This document shows positions 46,671 to 59,000 of a stretch of 64,000 bases of DNA, piece after piece (the first letter of the stretch is position 1; the number at the start of each line of letters is the position of its first letter). The stretch is from positions 1,920-65,919 of the forward strand of contig MPNW01000076.1 in assembly GCA_011800805.1 (NCBI GenBank). The letters are read 5' to 3'. A program made the position numbers and the translations under genes. The notes below the pieces were generated by a model. That model saw nothing but the letters and a program-made list of their open reading frames with translations, had not been told where the DNA came from and ran no database searches. The stretch comes from Hirudo medicinalis. Its lineage: Eukaryota > Annelida > Clitellata > Hirudinida > Hirudinidae.

Positions 46671-48751
46671 CTATGTAAGCAATATGTTCAAGAGCATAAA
46701 CTTTACCTTATAATGGCTCGAAACAACCTTTATGGCGAATATGATATTAAAAGCAGCATAAGCTGAAGCGAATGCAACCAAGGCCATTTTGTCCACATAA
46801 ACGATATATAAATCAGGTTTGGAAGAAGTGCTGATCGGCTTGGATGACGAGCAACCCATGAGTGTGATGTCTGTAAAAAAAAAAGTGTGAATGCTTTAAT
46901 TCTGAGTTAAATACGCAAATAGGACAAATATACCTGGTAGAAATTCTGTGATGTTTAGAACTGAAACGGTTGTAAAAGTATTGGATGCAGTATCAACAGA
47001 TTGTCCTACTTTTGGAAAATTTTCAAAAATGAGGCCGCCGCTTATTGCATGCCAAAAACATATGCAAATCAAAATAATCATCGTTCCCAGAATGTATTTA
47101 TCCTGGAACGAAAGGATGAAGATAAGATGTCAATAATTAACTTTCTTCGTTGCACCTTACCACCAACGTGAGATAGGAAATTTTAGGGAGACTTTTACTG
47201 ACAACGAACTTGAATGTGACACACGTGAGGATTAGTGTAAAAGTCAATTGAAGACGATTGGGAACTAGTTCTAAACCCACCGCGAATGAAGCGAAACTGA
47301 GGCTACAGAGAGCCATCTTGAAAAAAATGAACTCACATTTCATACAAAGATGAAAAACATTTAGAATTATTTTACGTATATGCTCCGTTTAAAATAAGTG
47401 ACTTTATTGTTATTTTGTAATAAATGTTAATTGAAAGATTGGTTGGACCTGAATAAAAATTATTTAATGGTTATTTGGCATTGCATCTTCTTGAGGAAAA
47501 TTTACGAACCAAGATCACGACGACGTTGAAAATGAAAAACTGTGGTCTCCTGGAGGCTTTGGCAGCAACGCAGAAGGAGGAATGCTGGCTTTTGATGTTG
47601 TTTACCTTCTTCTCTGTAACCTTGAAGTTGAGATGGAACATACTCAGAGAAATGTTTCAATCGAGTGGTGTGGTCAATGCATTTAAATGCCGGTATTTTT
47701 ACAATTTAGACATTTTGCTATATTTCAGCACACCTTAAGTGCAAGATGCATACTTTAGACCATTTTGTGAGGCTTTCTCCCAAGGCCCATTCCTGTTCGG
47801 CACTGAAAGCCCTCACATTGAGCCCGCATTCATCTTTTTCGTCTTCAAACAGTTCAACTTCGCCTAAGGTTCTTTCGCTTGCTACGCATATTGTTAAATC
47901 CTGTCTTATTGAATGAACTGAAGTTCTCACATAAAAGTCAAAAAGCATTCTTACATTTGTTTAAATAGTTTGCAATACCTTTTCTGGTCATTAACATGTA
48001 AATAAATTCAACTTTAAAATGAACGTACTTATCACAAATGATTAAGTTATTTAACTTCTCATCATGTAAACGCCTACAGAACATACTAACTTGTCAAAAG
48101 GGAAATCATATAGTTCCATACTTTCATAAAATTGACCTGAAAACTTTTTCGATTCCAAAACTAGAGCCCGTCCAGTTTTATCAAACTGAGCAGCATATGA
48201 AGTGTTCACCTTGATATCACCTATTGCATTCGATATCGTCACTTTTGGTGTCCACACTTCCTTCCATTCAATTGCTTCCTAGAAATACATTTTCAACTTT
48301 TATGTACCGTTTGACAGTCAATGGCGACTTTGTCAACCAACTCTCATTTTCCCATCCAATGACATTTCTCTCCATTTAGAAATCACCATTACGTCAGCTG
48401 AGAAGCGATCTTTTATGGTGTCTATGGCTCCGATTTTCAGAAAGGTAATTTTTATTTTCACTTTCGTCTGTTAAACAAGAAATAGAGAGATACAATAAAA
48501 TGGTAAGATATGAAGCATTAGTGATAGGTTTTCTTCTTAGCTACCTTTGATGGCTTGTCATTAACTACATTGCAATCCTCCGTTAAAGATGGTTTGGAAG
48601 TACCTTGATTTTTCAGATGCACATTTGTCAAGTCATTAATAGCTTCCATATGACTTTGAAGCGAATCGTTTAGAGCCAGAAGCATTTCATTTAAAGCATC
48701 TATAAACGCAGAATTCAACATTTCTTTGGTTATGCATTGAAAAAGTTGCAT
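46671..48751 (-). CDS. pentameric ligand-gated ion channel without Cys-loop cysteines
   Basis: Homologue of the Cys-loop/prokaryotic pLGIC superfamily. Eight exons: 48751-48545, 48467-48342, 48278-48087, 47900-47754, 47620-47510, 47316-47161, 47102-46934, 46870-46671; 435 aa, all phases consistent. The ligand-binding domain includes EVWTPKVTISNA and SMELYDFPFDKLDLTI. Where Cys-loop receptors have C-x13-C bracketing this Phe-Pro-Phe-Asp motif, no cysteine precedes it, as in GLIC/ELIC. M1 starts RRPQFFIFNVVVIL, M2 is RLQLTFTLILTCVTFKFVV, then KSLPKISYLTLVDKYI into M3. The M3-M4 loop is short and Ser-rich (GCSSSKPISTSSK). M4 is ALVAFASAYAAFNIIFAIKV. The visible N-terminus has no signal peptide, so a 5' exon may be missing. 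The ligand is unknown. AAG|GTAAAG near the end could be an alternative donor. Confidence 0.82.
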
Positions 48752-50231
48752 TTATTTGAATGATGGCCTTACGGATGCGTTTTAGTGCCAAGAAGTCATA
48801 AATAATTCACTACAGAGCTCGTTCGAAATTATACAGTATTGATTTATGTTCGGTTTAATTTATTTTACTTTATTTTATTAAACTCCTTTGATAACTAGAT
48901 TTGGACATTCACATTTACTATTATTTTTATTAAACCGCATAGATGTTAGGTGGAAAGATTTCTTCAGTATCAATTTGTTGTTACAACATGCTTCTCTCCC
49001 TCAAGGAAGCAAAACCTTTTGATCCTCATTAAGTATTTGTTGTCCTCATAGTTCAGCTCATCGTAACTGAAATTGATTACAACAATTCCTTCATGGCTAA
49101 AACTATCTTGATCTCGTCACATATTCTTAGCAAAGATCATCAGACTTCATAATATCCCTACGAGAAGTCTACATGGGTGCAAAATTCCTCAAAAATACAT
49201 TCTAAAATAGATTCAATGGTCTACTTCGGCGGCGGCAGATACCTCGATACCTCAGTGTTTTACTGATAACACAACCAGTGCGCCCATCGCTCGTCCTGCA
49301 GTAGAATCATTTTCGTCCCGAGTCGAAAGGCATGGTGAACGGTCTTTCCATGAGTATATGCAGTCCTCCTCATCCTGATGCTCATACAAAGTTGAATTGG
49401 TCCAAAAACACCTCTACACCCAATTATATACATCATTGCTCTCATTTTTAAGATGTTCAGTTTTTTCTCTAAATTTAGATAGTATTCCATTTCAATTTCA
49501 TTACTTTTTTTAAAAAAAAGCACATATTTTCCTCACATGTATCCTCACATTCTATCAGGATTAATGAGTCCCTGCAAAAATTGCTAAATAGAAATGTACT
49601 TTTTTTTAAACTAAATAAATAACAATGTTCAGATATTAGGAGTGAAGTAATGAAGCAAAGAAATTTGGGAGGTCATCCATAGAAACGTTTGTCTAGTCTG
49701 ACGTCGATCTGTCTTTTAGCACTAGGTGGAAATAGTAAAAAAAAACATAAGCAATTATTTACAGCATAAATAGTACGAATGGCAAGTGCATTTGCCCATC
49801 TTTCGAACGACTTTAGAATTTCCTCTGCTTTACAGTCTCGCAGCTTCCTTATCCACGGGTGCGTGCCAAACATATAGCATTAGACGTGACAAATGCTTAA
49901 CTTCTTTAACCAACACAATTGTTTAAACCGAATATTCACGTCTTAATATAAATTATATATAATTAATTAGACAATTTAATAAATTCATTTATCTGTAAAA
50001 TATATTTGATCAACGGAAGTGCAAACAATGCGCAAAATTTATATATTTAAATACTTTTACAAAATCAATTTAAAAATATTTAATGTAGTTTATTATTTAT
50101 GATGTGAAAATTAGTTTATTGTAAAAATGATAAATAAATACTAACTTTCTTATCTTTGGAAAGCCTTATCCGATTTGGGAAGCCGATTGTTGGTTCTATT
50201 CGCCTATTGCTTGTTATAGTTAAATTAGAAG
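48752..50231. other. intergenic region
   Basis: No gene supported. Minus-strand ORFs at 49260-49523 and 49673-49873 lack recognisable families. A tiny join of MFGTHPWIRKLRDCKAEEI to DERWAHWLCYQ is possible but unsupported. The right end should hold the promoter of the nucleolin-like gene. Confidence 0.4.
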
Positions 50232-52165
50232 ATGCCATCTAAGGAATCTAAGAAGAAGGTTGTTATATATTATTGTTGTAAACATTTTGTGCATCGTTGA
50301 TTATTATTGTCATCAATGGCGTCGATGACTTTGCCACTACTGTCATGAATTTTTCATGCACGTGGTTCGGATGTCGGTGCCAAAGCGTGTCTTTGACGTT
50401 GATTATAAACATTGTGATTTTTGTAGCAAACTGTTGAGACTGTTGATAAGAAAGCCATGAAGAAACAAAAGGTAGTTAACTCGTGTTAATATATTACAAA
50501 CTCGCGTGCTAAACAATCGTTCTTATACAGGGTGAAGAGAAACCAGTACCTAAGAAAAATGAGGAAAGCAGCTCAGATTCTTCTGATGAAGAAGTGCAAG
50601 TTAAAGAACAGCCAAAGAAAAACCAGAAGCCTGTGGTAACTAAAAAGGTTGAGAAGAAGGATTCAAGCGATTCAGACGATTCGTCGGCTGAGGAAGAACA
50701 GCCAAAGAAGGGCCAGAAGGCCGCACCTGCCAAGAAAGAGGAGTCTGACAGTTCCTCTGAAGAAGAGGAACCGAAGAAACCAGTGGCTGCCAAGAAGGAA
50801 GAGTCTTCAGATGATGATTCATCTGAGGAGGAACAGCCAAAGAAAGTCACAAAGAAAGCTGAAGCTTCAAAGGTATAATTTAAATGTTTTCTATATTTCG
50901 ATCTCAGATCGTTATATTTATTTTATATGATATAATATGATATATTGCGTTTATCTTAAGAATGAAGAATCAGAAGAGTCTTCTGAGGATGAAGAAAAGC
51001 CTGCCAAAGCAATGGAAGTAGAGGAAGATGAAAATGGTGAGGATGAAGATGAGGAAGATGATGAACCAGAAGATACTAAGGCTGGTCAAAAGAGAAAGAA
51101 AACTAACCACAAGGAAGAGCCATCCAAGAAGAAGACCAAAACTGATGAGAAATCAGGAATTGAATTGTTTGTGAAAGACTTGCCTGAAGGATGTGATGAG
51201 AAAGGTATTACTAAATTTTTCAAGAAGAACAACATCACACTAACCAGGGTGAAGTTGGTTGGCAAATTCGGGTAAGTGTTTTCTATTGTGCTGTAGTATA
51301 ATTGCTATAGTAAACATGTATAACAAATGATGAGCTTAATTGGTGTATCAATTGCAATGTTGTGGATGATGAATACTCATCAAATGCTGGCCATTTCACA
51401 ACATTTTCCAATATGGGATGTGTTGCAGTAAACTCCAGCAAGAATAAACTTGAGTTTAGTTGATGGTTCAATTTGTATTTGAACACATCTCCATTGCTCA
51501 TGAACATTTTTGTTGTTAAGCACTGATTTGCAAAAACTTGTTTAAATTGTTCTCAAAAACAATTAATTTTTTTCAGCACAATGGCCTTCATAACAATGGA
51601 TAAAGAGATGACGGAGACTGAGGTTGCTGAACTTAATGGCATTGAGATGGAGAGCACTGCTATCAGTGTTGAATTGGCTAAGGATAGGAATGCCAACAAA
51701 GATAACAACCAAAAGACAAGCTGGAGCAAGGGAGATGACAACAAAACTCTTTTTGTCAAAAATTTGGATTGGAATGTAACAGAGGACCAAATCATTGATC
51801 ACTTTGGCTGCAAACAAGCAAGACTTCCAAGACATGAGGATGGAAGCATCAAGGGTTTTGCTTTCATTGAATTTGATTCTGAGGCTGATGCCACGAAGGC
51901 TCTGGAAGACCTTCAAGAGTCTGAATTGAATGGTAGGAACCTGAAGCTTGACAGGGCTGGTGGCAAGAGCAATGGAGGAAACAGGGGAGGAAGAGATGGA
52001 AGAGGCCGTGGTGGGTTCAGAGGAGGAAGAGGAGGTGAACGTGGGGGGTTCAGAGGCGGAAGGGGAGGAGGAGACCGTGGTGGACGTGGAGGTCGCGGAG
52101 GATTCAGGGGAGGACGTGGAGGAAGGGGTGGTCATCAATCAACGAAGATTGTTTTCGATGATTAA
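50232..52165 (+). CDS. NCL: nucleolin-like RNA-binding protein
   Basis: Nucleolar RNA/chromatin-binding protein. Five exons: 50232-50258, 50427-50471, 50531-50872, 50961-51271, 51577-52165; 437 aa. The N-terminal half alternates lysine clusters with Ser/Asp/Glu tracts (SSDSSDEE, DSSAEEEQPKKG), the CK2-substrate pattern of nucleolin. Two RRMs follow: GIELFVKDLPEG with the split RNP1 GTMAFITM, and KTLFVKNLDW with RNP1 IKGFAFIEF. The tail is a long RGG/RGGF domain. Vertebrate nucleolin has four RRMs, and fungal/plant nucleolins two, so this is a two-RRM form. AATAAA is at 52240. The repetitive acidic exon explains the long antisense ORFs. Confidence 0.9.
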
Positions 52166-52679
52166 ATCTTTCTTCTGACTGTATCACTGTATATAACAAA
52201 GTACTGATGCATCATTCTCTGTGGTATGTTTCCTTGATAAATAAAAGTCTTTGGAATATCCTTGTGTTAATTATCTGCTAGTTATTAGCTTTGGAAGCAG
52301 CATTTGTGTTTCGACAATGGCATTCCATGAGCTCTGACGGCTAGAGCATAGATAGTGAGTAATAGATCACTTAGATCGGGCTAATTCGTTGCAGTTCGAG
52401 TAATGCGGTATTTTCTGTAGTCTGAAACTCTTCCAGATAGGCACAGCCGACTGAACACGTGCTCACTTGCACAAAGGCGTAGCTTGTGCATACTCGACTA
52501 GCTAGTCTGCTCTAGCTGTCTTCATATTGATTGCCTTATCCTCACCGGCTCGCTCGCTCTGCGCCATTTTAGCGGTGGTGTTAGTAGCGTAATGCAGTCG
52601 ACTCTAACAATATAGTCCGTAATATCCAGAACTGAAAACATTTGCTCTTTATTAAATTTTACAAATATAATTCAGGATA
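52166..52679. other. spacer between nucleolin-like and BED/hAT genes
   Basis: Includes the nucleolin-like 3' UTR and AATAAA (52240). The remainder is of mixed composition with no feature recognised; the promoter of the next gene should lie here. Confidence 0.4.
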
Positions 52680-55334
52680 ATGTCATCAATATCGAAACTG
52701 ATCGACATCGACTTCAGTAAACTGAGTATCCAGCTGAAGTCTCGTTATAAAAGTTCTGTTTGGCAGCACTTCGGCTACTTATTCCTCAACGAAGATGGTA
52801 ACAACATTATTGTCTCCAACGATGTGTATTGCAACCTCTGTTTCCAACAAAACAAACTTCACTGTTACAAGCATTCCTCAAGCTCGTCTAATTTGCAACG
52901 TCATTTGATCATATCTCACAGTATGTTTCTTTGTTAGCTTTTAGACTGGTTCTCTATTTGCTAATACTATCCTATGGTGTTATTCTATTTAATGTTGCTA
53001 GGTTTTGGAGTGCAGTAATACATTTGACATTCATTCTTGATTCGAGTTCCAATTTAGATTATAGCTCTGGCATTTGAATATTTTGTCAGAGAACCTTAGC
53101 AAGTTGAAAAAGGCGGCATTAGAAAAGTTTACGTAGGTTTTGCTTAGTGACTTTGCTTTAAGTGATCCCTGGAATCACAAAGTTAGTCGATACTAATTCA
53201 GTTCGCATAAAGATTATTTAACCCTTCCAGTCATTCTTTTGCGCCTGTCATCGCCACGCGAGGATCTGTAATGCCTCACTGAACCTTTGCGTGGGTGATT
53301 CGGTAATAAGAGTACTCCAAAGTAATGTGCCATATTATCTAGCTCAATTTTTATCTCAATTTTGCTAGTATTTTTTGACCATGCATTGAATATTTTGAAT
53401 AAATAAGTTGTGCGCAAATTGTTGGCAGCAATGCAATCGGGATTAAGATTTGGAGAAACAACTAAGGCAATCTTAAAAATAACCGATGTCCTTAAATCTG
53501 TTGAATTTTCTAAAATAATTTCCATAATGGATCAGTGACTTGTACTTAATCTAAATGATTTCTTTTAAATGCAGATGTTGATATATCACCTGATTCTGAT
53601 TCAAAAATACCTTCTGCAGTAAAATTAGAGCCGTCTTACCTGTTGGGATATGAATTAGAATCAAAAACAGATGAAAGTATAGGAGATTTTCCAGATTCAA
53701 GAAGTTTAGCTACCCCAGAAAATGGAATGAGAACCATCTTACAAAGCAATCTTACAGTCAAACTGGCTCTCATGTGCTGCAAAGATCTTTTATCATTTGA
53801 CATAATAGATGGCAGCGGCTTTCAACAATTTCTTGTGAATTGTGGCATAGTAACAGACATAAATCAAATTCCATCCTCTTCAACTGTGCGTAAAGATGTG
53901 ATGTTCGATATGTATCACTCTGCCCTCGAAACAATTTCACTATCATTAGGCGAGGCAGAACCCACTTTAGCATTGACTTTGGAAGAGTTGACTGAGGAAG
54001 ATGCTGTTTACCATACATGGAGATTTCACTTTTCTAATGAAAAGTTTGAACAATTGAAAGTGGCTATGCCAACTATTATTGGGAAGAAGTTGACAGAGGA
54101 AATGGGCTTTATGCAAGAAATTGAAAACTTTTGCGAACAATTCAACTTGCTGAACAAGTCAATCATAGTAATTAGTGAAAACATTTGTTCTGATGATAAA
54201 CCAATTATTTCAAACTCCCTAAAGGTGCACCAACATTACTGCATTGCTCATTCACTTGTTAAACTGGTCAATATTGATGGAATTTCTAAGGGACTAGAAT
54301 CAAGCAGATTTACAACAAATTTAATTAAACATTTAAAATCTTTTAATATTGAAAATTATGGTTCACCACTAAGAGAAGCATATGCACATTTTGAAGATTA
54401 TGCCAAATCTATATCTGCATATCCCCACACTTTTGAGAATCACTCCATATCATGGAATGCATTGGTAATCTTGCTAGAATATGTAGAAAATGAATATAGG
54501 CATTCAACCTGTAGCAAATCTAAAATGCAATCAAGAATACTGACAGAAGATAATTACATCGAACTCAACCAGATTTTGGCATTTCTAAAAAATCTACGCC
54601 AAGCATTTGAAATCTTAAATGGGACACCATACACCAGCTGTGCACTGGTTTTGCTTCTGCGAGCCGAGATTCAAAGACTTTTGAGTTCGTCAGAAGGTGA
54701 TTGTGATCTTTTGAAAAAATTGAAGAAGAACATGGAAGAAGTTCTGCCTCATAAATTTCCAGTTAATGAATTACATGTCTGTGCAGCTCTTCTTGATCCC
54801 TCACAGAGAGATTGGTCTTGTGTTCAGGATTATTTAGCCAGCCACCATGTTACTCCAATTGAATTTTTGTCTTCAATGCTTCAAAAGTTTTCTATAACAG
54901 AAGCTCCTGAAGACTCTAAACTTCTTGAGAGCACTTTGGACAATTCTGAAACCAAGCCAATATGCTTTGAATCCCAGTCTTTAGATAAAGAACCCCCATG
55001 GAAGAAGGCCAAACTGGAGATACTTGCACGCCATGTAACTTGTTCGGAAGCATCAGAAATGGAAAATGAGCTTCACCAGTACATGTGCTCCTTTCTCAGC
55101 AGAGGGTCCTATGATGAACCACTGCTCTGGTGGAAAGATCAGAAAGAAAAATTCCCAAAATTAACAAAGCTGGCAAAAATTGTTTTGGCCATTCCAGCTA
55201 GTTGCTCTACTGTTGAAAATATTTCAAAATTGACTACAAGACATAAAGTTTCTGAGCTTTCGTTGCCCAGGGATGACTTAGTTAAAATGCTATTCATTCA
55301 CAACAATTGCCATATGATAGAATTGACATCATAG
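52680..55334 (+). CDS. BED zinc finger / hAT transposase-derived protein (ZBED-like)
   Basis: Two exons, 52680-52920 and 53575-55334; 666 aa with an intact frame. Exon 1 carries a BED finger: SVWQHFGYLF, CNLCFQQNK, then SSNLQRHLIISH. Exon 2 holds a degenerate transposase core (HQHYCIAHSLVKLV resembles the H-x-x-C-x-x-H-x-L-N-L segment of hAT proteins). A hAT dimerisation domain ends it: EPLLWWKDQKEKFPKLTKLA, IPASCSTVENISK, LVKMLFIHNN. The acidic catalytic residues cannot be placed with confidence. The open frame, the intron after the BED finger, AATAAA at 55504 and the lack of obvious terminal repeats favour a domesticated host gene, but a recent element is not excluded. Confidence 0.75.
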
Positions 55335-56016
55335 ATGGTTTTCTTCCAAAAGTCATGACTTCAATTATTAGTATTTTTTTTTATGTAAATGTTAGTAGTA
55401 CTAGGTTTGTAAGCTATGAATAATTTTCAAGTTTTGGATGACTTTCTACATAATTTTGAATTTGTTTTTACCTTTGCAAAGTCAAAGCTGAAATAGCATG
55501 CTCAATAAAATTATTCCTCTGCCTGTTAGAAGACAGAATAACAGAATAAGAGATGAAACAAGAAGCAGATAATTGTAAGGTTTAGTAGCCCAAAAAAGGC
55601 TGTAGAATGAAGCCATTAATTAATGTAAGCTTTAACATCTACAACAAAATCAAAGCAACACTGTCTTGGGAAGTGTATTTGTTTCCTGGGGTCCTACACA
55701 TAATTGACCATTGTCACCAACACTGTCATCTGCATTTAATTAACTGTTACTTGATTGTGAAGCATTGAAGTGAAGATGTCACAGATGTAGCACCAGCACT
55801 TGGATATTTGCTGCTGAATGTAATTTGGGAAAGTTTTTCATACCAATTATTATTATTATTATTATTATTATCAATATTATTAAGCGTCGCAGTACTCATA
55901 TTTGTTACTTAAAAAAAAAACATAAAAATTTAATTATAATAAATGTAGCATAGACCAAATACAGTGGAATACGAAATGCATTCATCAAAGAAAGTAGCAT
56001 TGGACCGAACCAAGTA
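55335..56016. other. convergent 3' spacer with ATT microsatellite
   Basis: Shared 3' flank of the ZBED-like gene (AATAAA at 55504) and KLHL8. Carries an (ATT)n tract of about 26 bases at 55846-55871. Nothing else recognised. Confidence 0.5.
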
Positions 56017-59000
56017 TCAGATGACAATTCCTGCTGTGGAGCTCACATGAACAGGTACATTTGCCACATCAGATGTGTGACAATTTACCACCACAACACC
56101 TGCTCCTGCTCTGCAGGTACTGATATTGGAAGCTTGACTCCACCTATAAGAATGGATTTAGTATAATGTATGATTACATAGATCACTCACAAATTTTGTA
56201 ACTATAAAATTACATATGGCTGACTAAACAGGTTATGAAAGGTGCTTAGTGCTGATGCAAGACATTGCTGAAGAAACAGTTGAATAAAAAATTGATTTAA
56301 CATAATATCTGTGTTTTGAAGAATTGCCCTAACATTAATCTTAAGGGCTTGAAGTTTCTAACTTGTCTGTCTCAGGATCGTACTGTTCAACAGATGAGAG
56401 ATAATTTGAACCATCATGTCCTCCAACAGCGTATATTTTCCCTGCCAATGCGGCAATACCCACTCCCCCTCTGGGACAGGACATTTGAGCAACAAGTGTC
56501 CATTGGTTGCATGTAGAGTCATAACTTTCAACACTCTCAAGAGGTGCATTATCATCAAAACCACCTGCAAATAAGGCTGTTAATAAATGACAATCTATAG
56601 AAAATAGGTAATGCAGACATATCACCTGCCACAAATATAAAACCATTGAGTTCAGTGGCTCCTGCACCAGCTCTCCTCTTGTTCATTTGCTCAATCATCA
56701 TCCATTTGTTTTCTCTGGGGTTGTACATCTCACATGTTTCCAATGACACTGAACCATCATTGCCACCAATCGCATATAAAGATCCCTTAGAGAAATATGA
56801 ATCATCTGAGAAGTAACAATAAATACAGTCCAGAGTTTGAGGATTTACCTGATATGCTACAACAGCAACTCCTCCCCTCGAACAATTCATGCTGCATACC
56901 TCGCTCCAAGTATTTGAAACAATGTCATATCTCTCAACAGTAGGAAAGCAAGAAACATCGTCCAAACCTCCGATGGCATAAATGGAGCAATTGAGGTGAG
57001 CTAATGCTATTCCTCTCCTGTATGTGAAAATATCACAAAATCATTCCAACATCATTTGGTTGGCAAAATAACTCACCTAAGCTTTGACATGTCAGCAATT
57101 GAATTCCAGCAATTTGTTGTCGGGTCAAACGCTTCCCCTGACTTCAAGTGCCCTGCACCGTCATGGCCACCAACAGCATAAAGTTTCCCTGTATATGAAC
57201 AGGAGGATTTGTAATAAATTATATTCAAAAGGTCTTAATTCTCCAAAAATTAGAAAACCATCTACGGAAGCCACCCCAACATGTCTCCTCCTGGCAGACA
57301 TGTCGGGAACAGGAAACCAGCAGTCATTGCAGACGTCATAGCACTCAATAGTTTTGAATGGATGCCCAGCCAATCCCCTACCACCAACACAAAAAATTAC
57401 TCCTGAAATTTTAGAAAATATAACTTATCAGCACACTATTATTCCCCATCAAAATTGTCAACCATATGCATAACCAAATTATTCAATAGATAATTGGTCA
57501 AAATATTAATAATTATTTGCCTGCATATGACTTCCTTGCTCTTGGGTATTTTTTGAAGTGATAGCTGATAATGAGGTTAGCTTTAAACATTTTATAATAC
57601 AGTGCTTTATCGAGGAGGTCTCGACATTCCAGATTAGTTGTTAATGATTCCTCATTGCTCACAACATCAATCAGAAAGTTGAGAGAGCAGAAGGCAAGTC
57701 TGATGCTGCAAAAATAAATGGAATATATTTGGTAATTTCTTTAGACAAGAAACACTGAAATTTAGAAGAAAATTTGTATTCATATTTAGCCAATCTTTTG
57801 AGTGCCATATGTATTGGAACAGGATGTGAAGGCACTTTTTAATTCCTCTACCATTTATACCCTGGTGGTACAGGCTGGGTTGCGAACACGACGCATAACG
57901 ACCGTCTACATTACCTCCTCGTGCGGGAACCCAAACCATTCAGCCAACCTGCATACCACCAATTGTTTGCTTATTTATTTGTGGCAAAATCTTGCTTTTG
58001 GCAATATAAGTTTTTTTTATATTAAATTCTAATTATTATATAAAATATTAACGAAGACATAATTATTAAACGCATGATTACAACACTTCTAAAGGTGTTC
58101 AAAGATTAAGAAAAACTAAGTCTGTGCTGTTGCTGAAGACAACAAATCTACAAGTCCTTTTTAAAAATAAGTGGAATCATATACAACTAAAACTGCCTCT
58201 GATGATAGTAATGTGGCATTATATAAATGAACTTCAATCACAATCTATCATTTGTGAGCTAAAAATAAATGTCTATAATGGCACCTCACAAAACCCTCAC
58301 TTTGAAAGGAGATCTGTGAGATATTTATATTTCACTTTCATATCCTGTCTAACCCAATTCATAACAGCCTCAAAGACAACTTCCTCCCCACTGACTGTCA
58401 GGTCATCAGAAGAAATAATTCTATTAAGAGCCAGAAAACTCAGATTTTCAAAATTTGAGTCTTTTGTGACCTTAAAGCAAAATTAATTCATAAAAACCAT
58501 AGAAACTTCTGAATTACATTCAGGGCTTACTTCAACAAAGTTTTTTATCATAAACGTTTCTGCCTTTTGAACAAGATTGTTAAGACCATGTTGCTCAGCA
58601 AAATATCTCACTTCAAGGCAGTTGGAGATGTCTATATGTGAGGCCATGAACTCACAGCATGCAACAATTACTGACTCAACCTGTCATTAACAAGTCGGAA
58701 ATTTCAACACTTAATTATTGATTTAAAAATTTGGAAGTTACTTGCCTGCAACACTGAACTAGCAAATAATAAAGCTTGCACGTTTTCTGTAGAGATCGTG
58801 ATTTTTGAAGTGTAAGCATACTGTACTAAGCCAAGTACAGCATCTGGATCAACATCACTCAAACGCACGATCCCTTCACGAGATTCTGTCATGTCTGAGG
58901 TGAACATGGACCTAAAATATGCGCTTAGAGATGCTAATATCACTCTGTGACACTTAATGGAGTGATTTCCAATCCTAATTTCTGCATCGCATAAAACCCC

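Noticed and set aside
49260..49873. Possible two-exon minus-strand gene starting MFGTHPWIRKLRD
   Set aside because: The join would give under 60 residues, the donor is arbitrary and no family is recognised.
50509..50850. Minus-strand ORF FFGCSSSDESSS-type, and RR/K-rich plus-strand ORF at 50649-50930
   Set aside because: Frame shadows of the acidic Ser/Glu/Lys exon of the nucleolin-like gene.
51563..52138. Minus-strand 191-codon ORF rich in Ser and Thr opposite the nucleolin-like gene
   Set aside because: It is the complement of the RGG tail and RRM2 exon; the sense strand has clear RRM motifs and splice sites.
53214..53525. Minus-strand ORF in the intron of the BED/hAT gene and a TTAACCCTT string at its end suggesting piggyBac
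   Set aside because: No matching second terminus and no recognisable transposase motif.
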